A stretch of DNA of 64,000 nt, from assembly GCA_028583605.1 (NCBI GenBank), contig CM053325.1, forward strand, positions 37,313,435 through 37,377,434, in the 5' to 3' direction. A program made the position numbers and the translations under genes. The stretch is from Dastarcus helophoroides (lineage: Eukaryota; Arthropoda; Insecta; Coleoptera; Bothrideridae). This document shows positions 8,205 to 19,130 of this stretch, piece by piece; position 1 is the stretch's first letter; every line of letters begins with the position of its first letter. The notes beneath the pieces are model-generated. The model did not search any database. It worked only from the letters and a program-made list of their open reading frames with translations, and was not told the origin of the DNA.

Positions 8205-9505
8205 CGGAAGACCGAAATTACTATGCAAGGATAAGTAGGGAAGTAAAAATGGACACAATTAAAACAAAAAATTAAACCTGGGAACAAAAGTGCAAGCAAA
8301 TTAATAACTTATATGGGGAGCACAAAGTCAAGAGAAGCTTGGATAATAATAAAAAGCTTCAGATCAAATGAAAATAATAGGTTAAATCTACATCTTATAC
8401 CACTTCACAAATGGAAAAATTACTATAAAAAATTGCTGCAGGAAGACAGAGTAAAGTTCAAAAAAGAAAGGGGATGTACAAAAAATGTTCCTGACAATAA
8501 AGGTATAGAGCATATAACACCTGAAGAGGTTCAAAAAGTGGTTTTGTCGCGTAAAAATGGAAAAGCTCCAAGCCGTCGAGTCTTTCTGGACAACGCATTT
8601 TAAATAAAGTATTATCAACAACATTTTTAAGAAGGTGTAAGAACAGAATGTACTACTACCGAGGAATCATTGTCATATGGCCGCATATATGGCAAGATTC
8701 TGAAAAATAGAATCGAACATGATATGTATGAATCTGAAGACCAAAGCCGTTTTAGGGCAGGCAGGTCATGTACTGATAATATCCTTAGTATTAGACTGGT
8801 CACTAATAAGAGGTTGGCACATAACCTAGAAACACATCTTATTTACATAGATCTGCGGAAAGCATATGACAGCGTTTCTCTATTGAAATTGTGGTAGGCG
8901 ATGGAAAACAAGCAAATAAAGACAACCTACATTAACGCCATAAAACATTTGTATACAGGAAGCTTAAACCGGTTTAAAGTAGAAAACTTAGTGTCATCAG
9001 AATTTACGGTAAATAAAAGACTAAGACAAGGGTGTTGTATAGCAGCTACGCTTTTTAAAATAAATATACTTAAATGAAGTACTTAAAAGTTGGAGAAAAA
9101 AATGCCGTGCCATGGGAATACCGATAAATGGCAATACCCTGTATACTTTGAGTTTTGCTAACGATCAGGTTATATTCGCTGAAGATGAAGATGACGCATT
9201 CTACATGCTAAGGAAACTGAACGAGGAATATGTGAAATGGGGTTTGCAAATAAACTTTGATAAAACCGAGTATATGGTAGTCGGAGAAACAGGAAAAGAT
9301 TTGAAGATGGATGGCGAAAGTATAGTAAAGTGCTGTACAACATACAAATATCTAAGAACAAATATTTCTATTAGCAAGAATTGGGGAAAGAATATTGAAA
9401 GAGTTGCAATAAGACAGTTACATTTAGTTATATGGAATAAAGATATAACAAAAAATGTGAAAAGAAGAATTTACAAAACGATGGTCGAGAGTATTGCACT
9501 ATATG
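8205..9505 (+). pseudogene. LINE reverse transcriptase domain, broken (FAND catalytic box)
   Basis: In order: RKTEITM-like debris at 8205; the pre-RT segment 8313-8603 with LHKWKNYYKKLLQEDR and ITPEEVQKVVLSRKNGKAP; then 8670-8897 with YGKILKNRIEHDMYESEDQS, FRAGRSCTDN and IYIDLRKAYDSV (catalytic Asp motif A). The frame 9112-9510 carries GIPINGNTLYTLSFAND, where the catalytic FADD box has become FAND. Several stops separate the pieces, and the fingers region between 8600 and 8670 is shortened. The protein would copy LINE RNA at the nicked target. This copy cannot. Confidence 0.78.
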
Positions 9506-9925
9506 GTTGAGAGCTGTGGGAAATAACAAAGAAGAATAAAGGAAAGGTAAAGGCCATGAAGGTGGACTTTTGAAGATGCAGTTGTGGTGTGACAAAAACA
9601 TAAAGGATAAAAAATGAATACATTCGGAAAGAAATGGGGGTTACATCAATGAATATTTTGGATACAATAGAAGCAACGAGGTGAAATTGGTAGTACGAAC
9701 ATTTAAGAAGAATGCCAGATGGACGGTATCCGTCAAAAATATTTCATTGAAAACCCCATACACGAAAAAAAAAAAAAAAAAGAGGAAGACCGAAACTAAC
9801 ATGGAACGAAGGTGTGACTCAAGCAATGTAGGACAAGTATATGAGAGACGACGGTTGGCAAGATAGGACGTGGAAGCTTGGGTGCGAGAGACCCCTTCTG
9901 GTATAGTTCCGACTTGCATTTAATA
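9505..9925 (+). pseudogene. LINE C-terminal segment and 3' end
   Basis: Frames beyond the stop at 9508 continue the family C-terminus: KNKGKVKAMKVDF, then NEYIRKEMGVTS, RRMPDGR and KRGRPKLTWNEGVTQAM. These match the usual C-terminal RxGRPxxxW block of this LINE type. A poly(A)-like run at 9767-9781 and the 3' AT-rich tail follow. Confidence 0.65.
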
Positions 9926-12785
9926 AAAATAAATAATAGACATTTTGACATTTCTGATTTTACCTCAAAATTTACAATAATCTTAAAATCCGGTTTAACA
10001 TAGGAACGTTCACTGTGCTAGGAAATTGAGGGCAATAAGAAAAATTTTTAGATGATTTTCAAAAGTTGTACCTTAAAGAAAAATGGTTTTCTTACAGGTC
10101 CTCGAAAACTACTGCTACTAACAAATTTTAACATCAAGAGTTAAAAACAAGTACTTCTTTCTTTTTTTTTTCTATGAACGTTTTTCTGTGAGTTGGAGTC
10201 TTTGAATCTTGCAGAAAGTTAAGGGGTAATCTTGCAATTACTTAAACTTTATTTTTCTCAAAAATATAAAATAGGTACTGAAATTGTTAAGGTAAAGAGT
10301 CACGGGCAGTAATCGTAGCAAAAGATTTTTAGAACATTAGATCTCCACTGCGTAAGCGATACGTGAGCTCAAGACTACCACCATTACGCGACATAGACTG
10401 TTCGCGTGGATACAATAATACAAATTCTCACGCTGCTTTGCAGAATATTTTCTGAGACATCAACACTAATTTCCACGGCGGAGCTTTAGCTAAAGGCATG
10501 TAGAAGTAGTAGCGGAGCTGCTATGTTGACATTATTCCAAGATATTTCCCTAACTTGCGAAATGAAGCATCGAAATTCCGCGAAATATATAATTTAAAAT
10601 TTCAATATCTGAACCGCTAAAAATTCTCATATTTTACTATTTTATTCACAACGTTACCCTACTTGATATAGATTATTACTTTCTAATGGAAAATCTATAA
10701 TAAGGTTTGGCCGCAATAAATTAAAAAATTTCTAAAACATCCCTTTCGCCCTTTATTATAATTGTTAAGATCGTAAGTTTGCCATTGAATATGTCGGCTT
10801 TGGTACCAGGCATGACTTTTTTAATGTTTGAGGTGTGTGGGTAACTCTGTTAGTAATATCTGACAAAAATTTAAAGTAGACCTGCTAGAACCACTCCACT
10901 ACTAACTAATAATTTATGGGGGTGCCACATTGTACTTAGCAGTCATTTAAGTGAAAATATTTTGAAACATTTTAATGTATGACGTGTTTATGGTTTTATT
11001 TGTAACTTTCACTACGTACATTTGTTATATTGATGAAAAATAGGGGAAAAAAATTAAAACTGAAATTAAACTTCAACAATTCCGCAATTGTAGAAGGTAC
11101 TGAATTTTGAATAATGTCTCAATCCATTCAGTGAATAAAACTAATTAAGCATTAAACTATCGATAATTAACGAGTCTTCTCGTATAGGGATTCAAGGAGT
11201 GGTAAGGAATTTGTCATGGGATAAACTTGATTATGATAGCAGCTGTAAAATTTATTGTGCATGTCTAGCGAATGTATAGTAAGTGTTTCTTGAAACGATG
11301 CCTATTAGTTTTCGCGAAACCTTAGATCATTTGTTTTCTGCACACGTACATATTGCGTATGATTCCATCCTGTTTCGTAGCTTTAACACTTAAATCCTCA
11401 GAAAAAAAAACAACTAAGTGTAAATGAAATTTCATCGTTTTCAGGTACGAGATAATTTTATAATATAAAAATCTTAAATCCTTTAAGTGAAATCAATGAT
11501 TCATAAAATTATCTAGGTCAACTAGACTGATATAATGAAACACAGACTGAAATATCAGTCAAAATTAGTATGATAGAATAAATTTGTAGATTAAATAATC
11601 GGGATGAATCTTCTTGACTATTTTGTTAAAGTTTATAAATAAACATTTGTTTATCGGAGATATCTTCCAAATGGTAGGAATTACAAATTGTAAGTTTGTA
11701 GCTTGAAGCGATTTTCTACTGAAAAAGTTAAGAGTTCGTGAAATATGGACATATTCAAATATTGAAAACAGCAATAGTATTACTGCTGCAATAGGTGTTA
11801 ACTTCTCGACCACTAGATAAGAACCACGAAGCAAATTAAGCTTACTAAACGAATTATATGACATGTTCAATGTAGAAGCTTTTCTATCTCAAACACCTGC
11901 TTTCGCTTAGCATCTTTTTTTATAAAATATTTCCTAAAATTACTCTTTGTCTTGTCTATGAATGAACACACAATTGAAATCAGTGCATTAGTTGGATAAG
12001 TTTTAAAAGTATTCTTCTTCAAGTTTTCTTCTTACCAGTCCAGCATAAATTATGCAATATGTTAGAATTAGGTACGGTCACAATTCATTTGAAATGTTTC
12101 AATGCTCTGATATCATAATTTGATTAACGTTGAAATTTCCAACTGTGTTATAATTGCATCGCTAATTGAACTCTAAATTTATGTACCGAGCGTTTACACT
12201 GTTACAAATGACGGTAATATATCACATCGATTGGACACGGGTATTATGCGAACCAAAATGACACATCTGATGAATGAAATTATTGAGAGGACACCCCGCG
12301 AATCCAATTATAGCAGGTTACGAGCCCGCAACGCGCTACGAACGTGTTCTTAACAAATAGTATTCAATAAGCGCGATATGCATTATTTCATCCTTTATGG
12401 AAATTCTTGGACTCAGTGCGGCATAACTTATTTCAATTGTTCGAACGACAGACCATTTTAACTTTTAAGTAAATCAAACTCGTCGGCGGTGAGAGGATTT
12501 TGTGGTTAGCTTGTTTTTGCAGCATGGGCTTTTAAGTTTGTACAAAGTTACATAAAGCTACGTTCATATTAGCTAACAGTACTTCAAACTATAGAACTCT
12601 TCCAAAATTGTTTGACAAGTGCAAAGTGGGAAGAGTTTTGGAAATTTTACATAGGCATTGCGGTTAACGTGCTAAAGAAAAATAATTATTAGACATCCAT
12701 AAGAGCAGTCAAAGATGGTTATAATGGACGTTATTTTACAATTTCATAGCTCGACGAAGACGCTTATGAACAGGCCCTCTCAAAG
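9926..12785. other. Non-coding stretch, nothing recognised
   Basis: About 2.9 kb without transposon protein homology or terminal repeats. A 101-codon minus-strand frame at 11565-11870 has no recognised motif and lies in AT-rich sequence, so it is not called as a gene. Confidence 0.5.
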
Positions 12786-12789
12786 GTGA

Positions 12790-13092
12790 CAGTATTTTTC
12801 GGTAGACATAATGAGTTACCGTGCTCTTCTGTCTAAGCTTTCTTATCCTTTGTACCAATTTTCAATTCAGAAGAGTTTCTCCTGTGGTATGGTGGACATA
12901 CTGAGTTACCGTGTCCTGATGTTGTGAAAATGGCCTTTTTTCATTTTTCATTTTTGTATATTTGCTTGTATTTTATTTTTCATTTATTGTTTTTTTGTTT
13001 CTGAAGAAGCTCCCTACGATGGTGTGCGAAACGTCGAACACTTTTAGTATTTCTTTGACACGGTCCAATCCCGGAAGAAGTATATCCTGTAC
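12790..13092 (+). repeat. Penelope-type terminal repeat, copy 2
   Basis: This is the inverted counterpart of 4838-5150. It carries two copies of the segment GACATA.TGAGTTACCGTG (near 12805 and 12895), then a T-rich stretch, the CTGAAGA..GAAACGTC motif at 13001, and an end at GAAGTATATCCTG. The two copies diverge by scattered substitutions, so they are separate old insertions. Confidence 0.55.
13001..13038 (+). ncRNA. Hammerhead-like motif (CTGAAGA..GAAACGTC), copy 2
   Basis: CTGAAGA at 13001 and GAAACGTC at 13028-13035 are separated by a weakened stem II. Upstream TGTTT can pair with downstream GAACA, with one G-U pair. It carries the same extra A after CTGAAGA as copy 1. Confidence 0.4.
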
Positions 13093-13121
13093 TGACGCTG
13101 ACCGTGGAAGCCTTCGTTATC

Positions 13122-14180
13122 ATATTGATATGGGTTGCTGATAAAACTTTTATTTTTCTATTTCACATCACGTGAACTCTTATCAGGTCGCATATCGGTG
13201 ACATTATGAGTAGAAATAATCTCAATCGAAAATTAAGTCGTGGATTCAACGCTTATGAGTGGAACAAATATAAAATAATCTTACACACTTTTTATAAATT
13301 CAAAAACATTATATTGAGTGTTGAGTTCATGACTGTATATTTTGGTGAATTCAACCAGCGATAACTTTGTTATTTTAAAGAAAGCCTATTCTTGTTTAGC
13401 CTATATTGTACAGATTTAAATTATCTTTTAACTGCTATAGGTATTGTGAAGGTTAATAAACGTATCAGTGATAACAGTGAAACAAATGAAATGTACTTAA
13501 GAGAAAGCAATCGCTTTTGATGATTAAATTTTAAAATAACCCGTCAAATTACATGTAGTAGTTCATAATGTGTAGTAGTGTAGTGGGACTAAAACATGAC
13601 TGGTCAACATAATTGGAAATGCTCTTTCGACATTTTTATTATCAACAACAGATTTTCTTCTATCGGATTTCGCTTTGACGGTATTTCATAAGGGCTTCAC
13701 CTTAACTTATCATATTTATCACTGTATCACATGTTAGTGATAATATTTTGCTACATAGTTCAAAAATAAAAAATAATTTAAAATAATTCTCATTACTAAA
13801 AAAGATGATTAAGCACGTTTTCATCTAAGCTTTACCACACACAATCAACTATGATATGAGTAATTTGAAAAATGAATTCCTGATAGTTTAATTGTCGATA
13901 AAGTTTATTTCTACCTATAATGTCACTGATATGCTACCTGATAGAGTTCACTTAATGCAAAATTGAGAAACAAAAGTAAAAAATTGCAGTTATTTCTGAA
14001 AGTTGTAACAACCCATTTAAAGCCAATACCAGGTAAAAGATAATTAAAATACACATAAAATGCGCTAAAAAAATGTAGAGTGCCCATTTAAGATGGAAAA
14101 GTTATCGCTGCTTGAATTTATCAAAATGTTCAGTCGTGAATTCAACACTCAGATTCAGTATATAGTTTTTGAATTTATGT
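13122..14180. repeat. Permuted inverted repeat (segments c-a-b versus a'-c'-b')
   Basis: Segment c (ATATGGGTTG.. at 13122), segment a (GTGAACTCTTATCAGGT..TAGAAATA at 13172-13219) and segment b (AAATTCAAAAAC..CAGCGATAACTTT at 13296-13374) all reappear as inverted complements at 13997-14017, 13905-13951 and 14095-14180. The inverted side, read on the minus strand, has the order b-c-a instead of c-a-b. That is a circular permutation, as expected if the source was a head-to-tail tandem array of a unit of roughly 330 bp. Confidence 0.6.
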
Positions 14181-14850
14181 TCTACTTAAATACCAAATGT
14201 GCAATTAATATTTGGTTCTGTAAAAAGATACAAGGAATTTAGTGGGACCTTGCATCTGTCAAATTTCTTATAAAAATCTATTTATCTCGGAAACTATAAA
14301 TGTTAGGAACAGTAAAACAGGAAATAATCCAACATGTTTGTCAAAATGGCGGCTGACGCACAGCCCCGTGCCGCGCCATCTTGGACATGTGCTCAAAATT
14401 GACCATCTAATAGTTTGCAATCATAAAATCTTCGTTGGATTAGTTTGTAGTTTCTACCCCCTATGTTTTTTATCCAAAGTGACCTTAAATTATTAAAATA
14501 GAATCAAAAAATGCAAAAATATATAGTTTTTTTATGTAAAATAGCGAAGTTAGTGTCAACCTTTCGGTGTAAATTTTTTTAGATGAGTACTTTGTCAGAT
14601 ATCCATCGCGTCAATTCCCAGTATACTGTATACGTTTACATTGTTATAGCTCCATTCATCTTAGGTAAAAAATTTATAATAACTATTTTTATCCTAAATC
14701 CCATTTCTTTCATAAAAACATAAAATATACCTACAGGGTATTTTATTTAAAAAAATTATAATTTTATTTAATTTTTTTAATCAATTAGATACATCTCCAA
14801 TAATAAGAAGGTTAGCAATAGTGCCGACTTTATTTTGAACACCCTGTGAA
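14181..14850. other. Non-coding; possible short element with CAGGGT ends at 14734-14846
   Basis: Most of the stretch is unrecognised. CAGGGTATTTTATTT at 14734 and the inverted complement of GAACACCCTG ending at 14846 could be the ends of a short (about 113 bp) inverted-repeat element. The match is too brief to be sure. Confidence 0.3.
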
Positions 14851-17580
14851 GTCGAAACTCTCTAAAAAGTTTAAATTGTTAAAACATTTTAACTTTTAAG
14901 AAATTTTCGACTACACAGGGTGTGCAAAATTTTCAAAGTTCGAAATTTAACAAAAACTTGATATATTCCCGAACAAATCGAAATTTTAGTTACAGTTGAA
15001 ATGTTCAAAAAAAATCAAAATTTCCAAATAGTCAAAAATATGAATAATATTGGAGTTTTCATACAAAGTCAAAATTTCCAAAATAAGGTTACAAATTTAA
15101 GAAAAATATCAGAATTTTGAAGAAATTCAACATTCTGAAAGAAATTTTCAACATTTTGAAAAAGTCGAGATTATCAAATAATTCGATAATTTGAAAAAAT
15201 TAAGAAATTTTCAACAAAGTGCAAAACTTATTAAAAAGCTGAAATTTTGAAAAATAGTCTGAAATTTTAAACAAAATTTAAAAAGTAGAAATTTAGAAGA
15301 GTTTAGCTTTTGGGAATAGCTTAAATTTTGAGAAAAAATCAATTTTTTTAAGAAGTTGAAATCTTTTGCCTAAAAACTTTAAAAAAATAAAATTTCAAAA
15401 AGAAGTTGATATTTTTAAAAAAAGTTCTAAATTCTAAATATAGAATTTCGAAAAGAGTCGACATTTTTATAGATATTTTCAGGTAAAATCGAAAATTCAA
15501 ACAGAATCCAAATTTTCAGAAAATATAAAAATTTTAAAAATGGCTGAATTTCCAAAAAAATAAAATTTTAGAAAAAAATGTCAACATTTTGAAATAATAT
15601 AAAAATTTCGGCACAAGTCGATATTTTTAAAGAATTCAAGAATTTTGATAAAATGACAGAATTCGTTTCTTTAAGAAAGTAAAAAAATTTTAAAAATAAT
15701 CTGAAATGTCAAAAAAAGTCAAAATTTTTAAAAATTCTCGAGATTAATAAAATTTATGGATTTTGAGTCAATTAAAAAATGTTGAAAATTTTGAATAAAG
15801 AAATTGAAACTTATAAACAAATTCAAAACATTCCAAAGAAACTAGAAAATAAAAGTTAAAATTTTGCGAAACAAACAAAACTTTGATCAGGTCAAATTAA
15901 AAAAAAATCAAGACACATTTATTAAAGAGGCAAAAAATATTGTATTTTCAAAAACTTTTAGAAATGTTCAAAGAAATCAAAACGAAAGATTGAAAAAGTA
16001 GCCAAATTTTCAAAATAATTTAAAGTTTTCCAAAATAGTTTAAAATGTAAAAAGAATGTTGATAAAATGTAGCGGTTTAAATAAAATCGAAAATTGTCGA
16101 ATAAGGTCGAAATTTAAAAAAAAATGTTTATACAAAAATTGAAAGTTTGCAAAAAATGGTCTTAAGTTTCAAAAAATTAGAGATTTTTAACCGTTCGTAA
16201 TTTAAGTCAAGGCTAAAATTTAAGAAAGTAAAGTTTTTAAAATAAATTTTAATCAATAATATGTATATACGTGCATTTATTAAAAAATACATTTTTTAAT
16301 TTTTTTCTAAGTGGAAAAATATCGTAATCTTTAAAAAGTCAAAGGTTTTAAAAAGTGTTAATATTTTAGAAATAAAATCCAAATTCTTAAAAGTTAAAAC
16401 AAAAAGAAAATATTTCTTCTTTAAAAGTAAACCATTTTTAAAAAAGTCGAAATTTTGAGATAAAGTGAAAGTCTAATAAATTTTCCTCGATTTCACAAGA
16501 TTATGAATTTTTTTAAACACTTTTCAAAATTTTTCTCCCTTTTCCTAAAATATCAGTTCACATTCAAACTATTTACTTTATCAAAATTCCCAAATTTTTT
16601 CATTTTTCTCAGTATGAGGAGTTTATCAAAATACTTTCCAAAATTTGTTCGTCAGTTCGGATTCTAACCTATTTATAGATGATTTTCTCGATATTCGGAG
16701 AGGTTACCTCATATTCCGCAGAATTATGACTTTTTAAAAAAACTTTTCAAAATTTCTTGGTCCTTTTCTAGAAGTATCAATTCAGATTCAAACTATTTTT
16801 TATATAAACTTTTTTCTCAAAATTCTGAATATTTTTCTCCGAATTATGGGGTTTTCAAAACATCATTTAAAAGTTTTTCGCTGTTTATTCATAAATTACT
16901 TTCTCCAAATATTGATAAGCTTTCTCAAATGTAAAATTTTAAAAATTTTGTCTTGTTTTCGAAGTTTTATTTTGATTCAAATTTTGTTAAAGGTTACGAT
17001 TTATTTTGACGTATTTTTCATTATTGCAGCTTTACTCCCAATTAGTGATTACTTTTAAAATATCCATCGGAAAATATAACGTAAGAGACTTTTTAGGTAG
17101 TATTTTTTTGCTCCTAACTCTTAAGGTGAAAATCGAATGTTCAAGAAAAAACCTTTTGAAAAAAAGAAACAAATATGTAGAAATTTCAAAGTTCAAGTTT
17201 AAATTCGAAATTTCTACATTGAAAATTTTTGTAAATATTTTAGCCTAATGTTAAATTTAAAGAAATGGTCAAAAGACCTAAAGTTTTCGTTAAAATTCCA
17301 AAGTTCTAGAAAAAGCTCTAAATTTCGAAAAAAAAAAAAGTTGGGGGTTGAAATGGTCCAGTTTGATGGGCTTAGATCAATCTTCAGATCAATGTTAAAA
17401 TTTCAAAAAGAAAGGTTATGAGTTATAAGTTAAATATTCGATTTTGAAAAAATATTAGAAATTTCCAATTCAAAACTGATCCTTTTAACTTAAATTTAAA
17501 CTCCCCAAATAAAAAGCCTTGAGACCACTTGACTTTAATGTTGACATTTTAAGAAAAAAAAGTTAAAAAGTGTTCAGATT
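14850..17580. repeat. Degenerate 'AAATTTTGAAAAAAGTC' low-complexity block 2
   Basis: Dense degenerate repeats such as AAAGTCAAAATTTCCAAA and GTCGAAATTTT run on the plus strand to about 16480. From there to about 17050 the same motif family appears on the opposite strand (TTTTTCAAAATTTTTCTC). It then returns to the original orientation. Short open frames inside are composition artefacts. Confidence 0.6.
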
Positions 17581-17593
17581 TCTCGAAAACAGT

Positions 17594-17899
17594 TTATGAA
17601 ATAAGTTGAAAGCTATACTTTACAGCTGCGACTGTGCTGTAAATGTTGATGGTATGAAAAAAGTATAGTACTAAATTATGTACAAAAATTCTGCTGCATT
17701 TAGAGAACCAAGCAAATTTAAAGAAAGACAATCGTGCAAGTTCTAGAGGAAGTTGTGCTGCGAATGTGACCGAAGATTGTTTTCCATCTGATACATTTTC
17801 GTGTTTCTGTGGGCTCATACCGTGTTTGAAGGTGCTTGAAATCCCAGCACTTACATATATTATGTGACGTACTTTCCTGAACCATGTACATCGTGCCAC
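17594..17899 (-). other. Unrecognised 101-codon open frame in a GC-richer island
   Basis: On the minus strand the frame runs from about 17899 to 17594, and the open reading extends upstream in phase with KYELPGWCHCKSFKRPDV before the first Met. Composition is less AT-rich than the flanks (17700-18000), which could mean a decayed exon or transposon remnant. No family was recognised, and no convincing splice sites were seen. It may well be chance. Confidence 0.25.
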
Positions 17900-19130
17900 G
17901 TCGGGCCTTTTAAAGGATTTACAGTGGCACCATCCAGGAAGTTCATATTTTACATCGTTGGGGCCGAAATCACGAACGTTCTCTGTTTCACATGACGTGC
18001 CAGCGCTAGAACTAGTTTAACAATATCATCGCTGCAAAACTTCTCAATATGAGATGCGAAAATTTTATTCACTAACATTTACCATTTTTAGACGTTTTTA
18101 TTATTCACACCAAAGTTGTTGGCATATTTTCCATAAACAATAACCTAACTACCGACACATGTTTGATATGCTCCAAAATTAAATAATCACTTATAATCAC
18201 TTTGTTTAAGAATTGAACATTAATTCTGTCATCGGTATTAAATATTTTAGTATTCCTGTTTTAGTTTGCCTCAGATCGGTTAATTATTTTCGTATACATT
18301 TTACATCTTTTATTGTTTAGAATTTCTGTTTTACTTTTCCTCAAACTGTTTGATTAAAGAACTAAAAAAGACTAAAACAATTATTTTCATATCAAAAACT
18401 TGGTGCGCATCTGCATCTGCATTTGGTGCCCTTGATGGTAAGGTAAAAAACTTATATTTATTTATGAATTCCTAAAAAATGGCTATTAAGAAAGTTTGTT
18501 GTGACTCAGAGATTCCTTGTTAAAGGGTGGCTTTATTTGCTCCTCTTTTAAAATGTAGAATAACGATCTTTATTCAGCCTGCCAAATTACATTGCATTAT
18601 GACACCCCAATAATTTCGGAATGGAATTTTGTGTGTTATGATGGTTGATAGCTAACAAAATTTGAACTATTCAATATTTTGCTGGAGTGAACGAAAATTG
18701 TGAAAATCTCGCTTATGTGGTCATCTTCCTTGCGCATCCATAATCCACACAACGTACCGTGAAAGGAGACGTAATAATTACTATTTCTCAATAACAATAA
18801 ATTATAACTTACAAATATCGAACGACTCATGGGTGGGCAAAGTTGTTCTCCAATTCCCGAACGGCTTATCTTTCTATCTGGTCCAGCCCTCTATTTGTTT
18901 AATTCCTCGTGGTATGATCTATTACATACACCCATCGTTTTTTTTAAATCTTGTAACAGAGTCCATCCAAACCGTTTAACGAGAAGGTGGTCTAATTTTA
19001 TTAACAGTAAATGTTACAACTGACGTGATTTACTATTTTAATCATTGTCTTCGTCAGTGTAAATATGCAGCGGAACACTGCAGCCTTCATGAAGATCTTT
19101 TAAACTCGTTCATATTTTCTAGAAACTATA
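17900..19130. other. Non-coding, mixed composition, nothing recognised
   Basis: No homology or terminal repeats. Two overlapping 64-codon frames on opposite strands at 18636-19023 show no motifs. Confidence 0.45.

Larger units (their letters stand above)
6590..9925 (+). mobile_element. Decayed CFDP2-like (RTE-type) LINE, interrupted
   Basis: The region starts with a GC-richer 5' segment whose frame at 6646 reads LVPSPNKGEGLVVGLTT, a sequence often seen ahead of craniofacial-development-protein-2-like LINE ORFs. It continues through endonuclease, reverse transcriptase and C-terminal segments and ends near 9925 after an AATAAAAATAAATAA tail. A foreign repeat (7667-8195) sits in the middle with loss of LINE sequence around it. 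Stops and frameshifts occur throughout. Assignment to the RTE/CFDP2 group is by remembered similarity, and the exact clade is uncertain. Confidence 0.75.

Noticed and set aside
11565..11870. 101-codon minus-strand frame with a hydrophobic stretch
   Set aside because: No motif or splice context, in AT-rich DNA where such frames are expected by chance.
13150..13210. Minus-strand CTGATAAGAG..GTGAAA near 13175 as a hammerhead
   Set aside because: TTCAC/GTGAA forms a hairpin, but the GAAA core strand and cleavage triplet are missing.
18829..19023. 64-codon plus-strand frame (MGGQSCSPIPERLIFLSGPA)
   Set aside because: No family recognised, no flanking splice sites or regulatory signal, and it directly follows a similar chance frame on the other strand.
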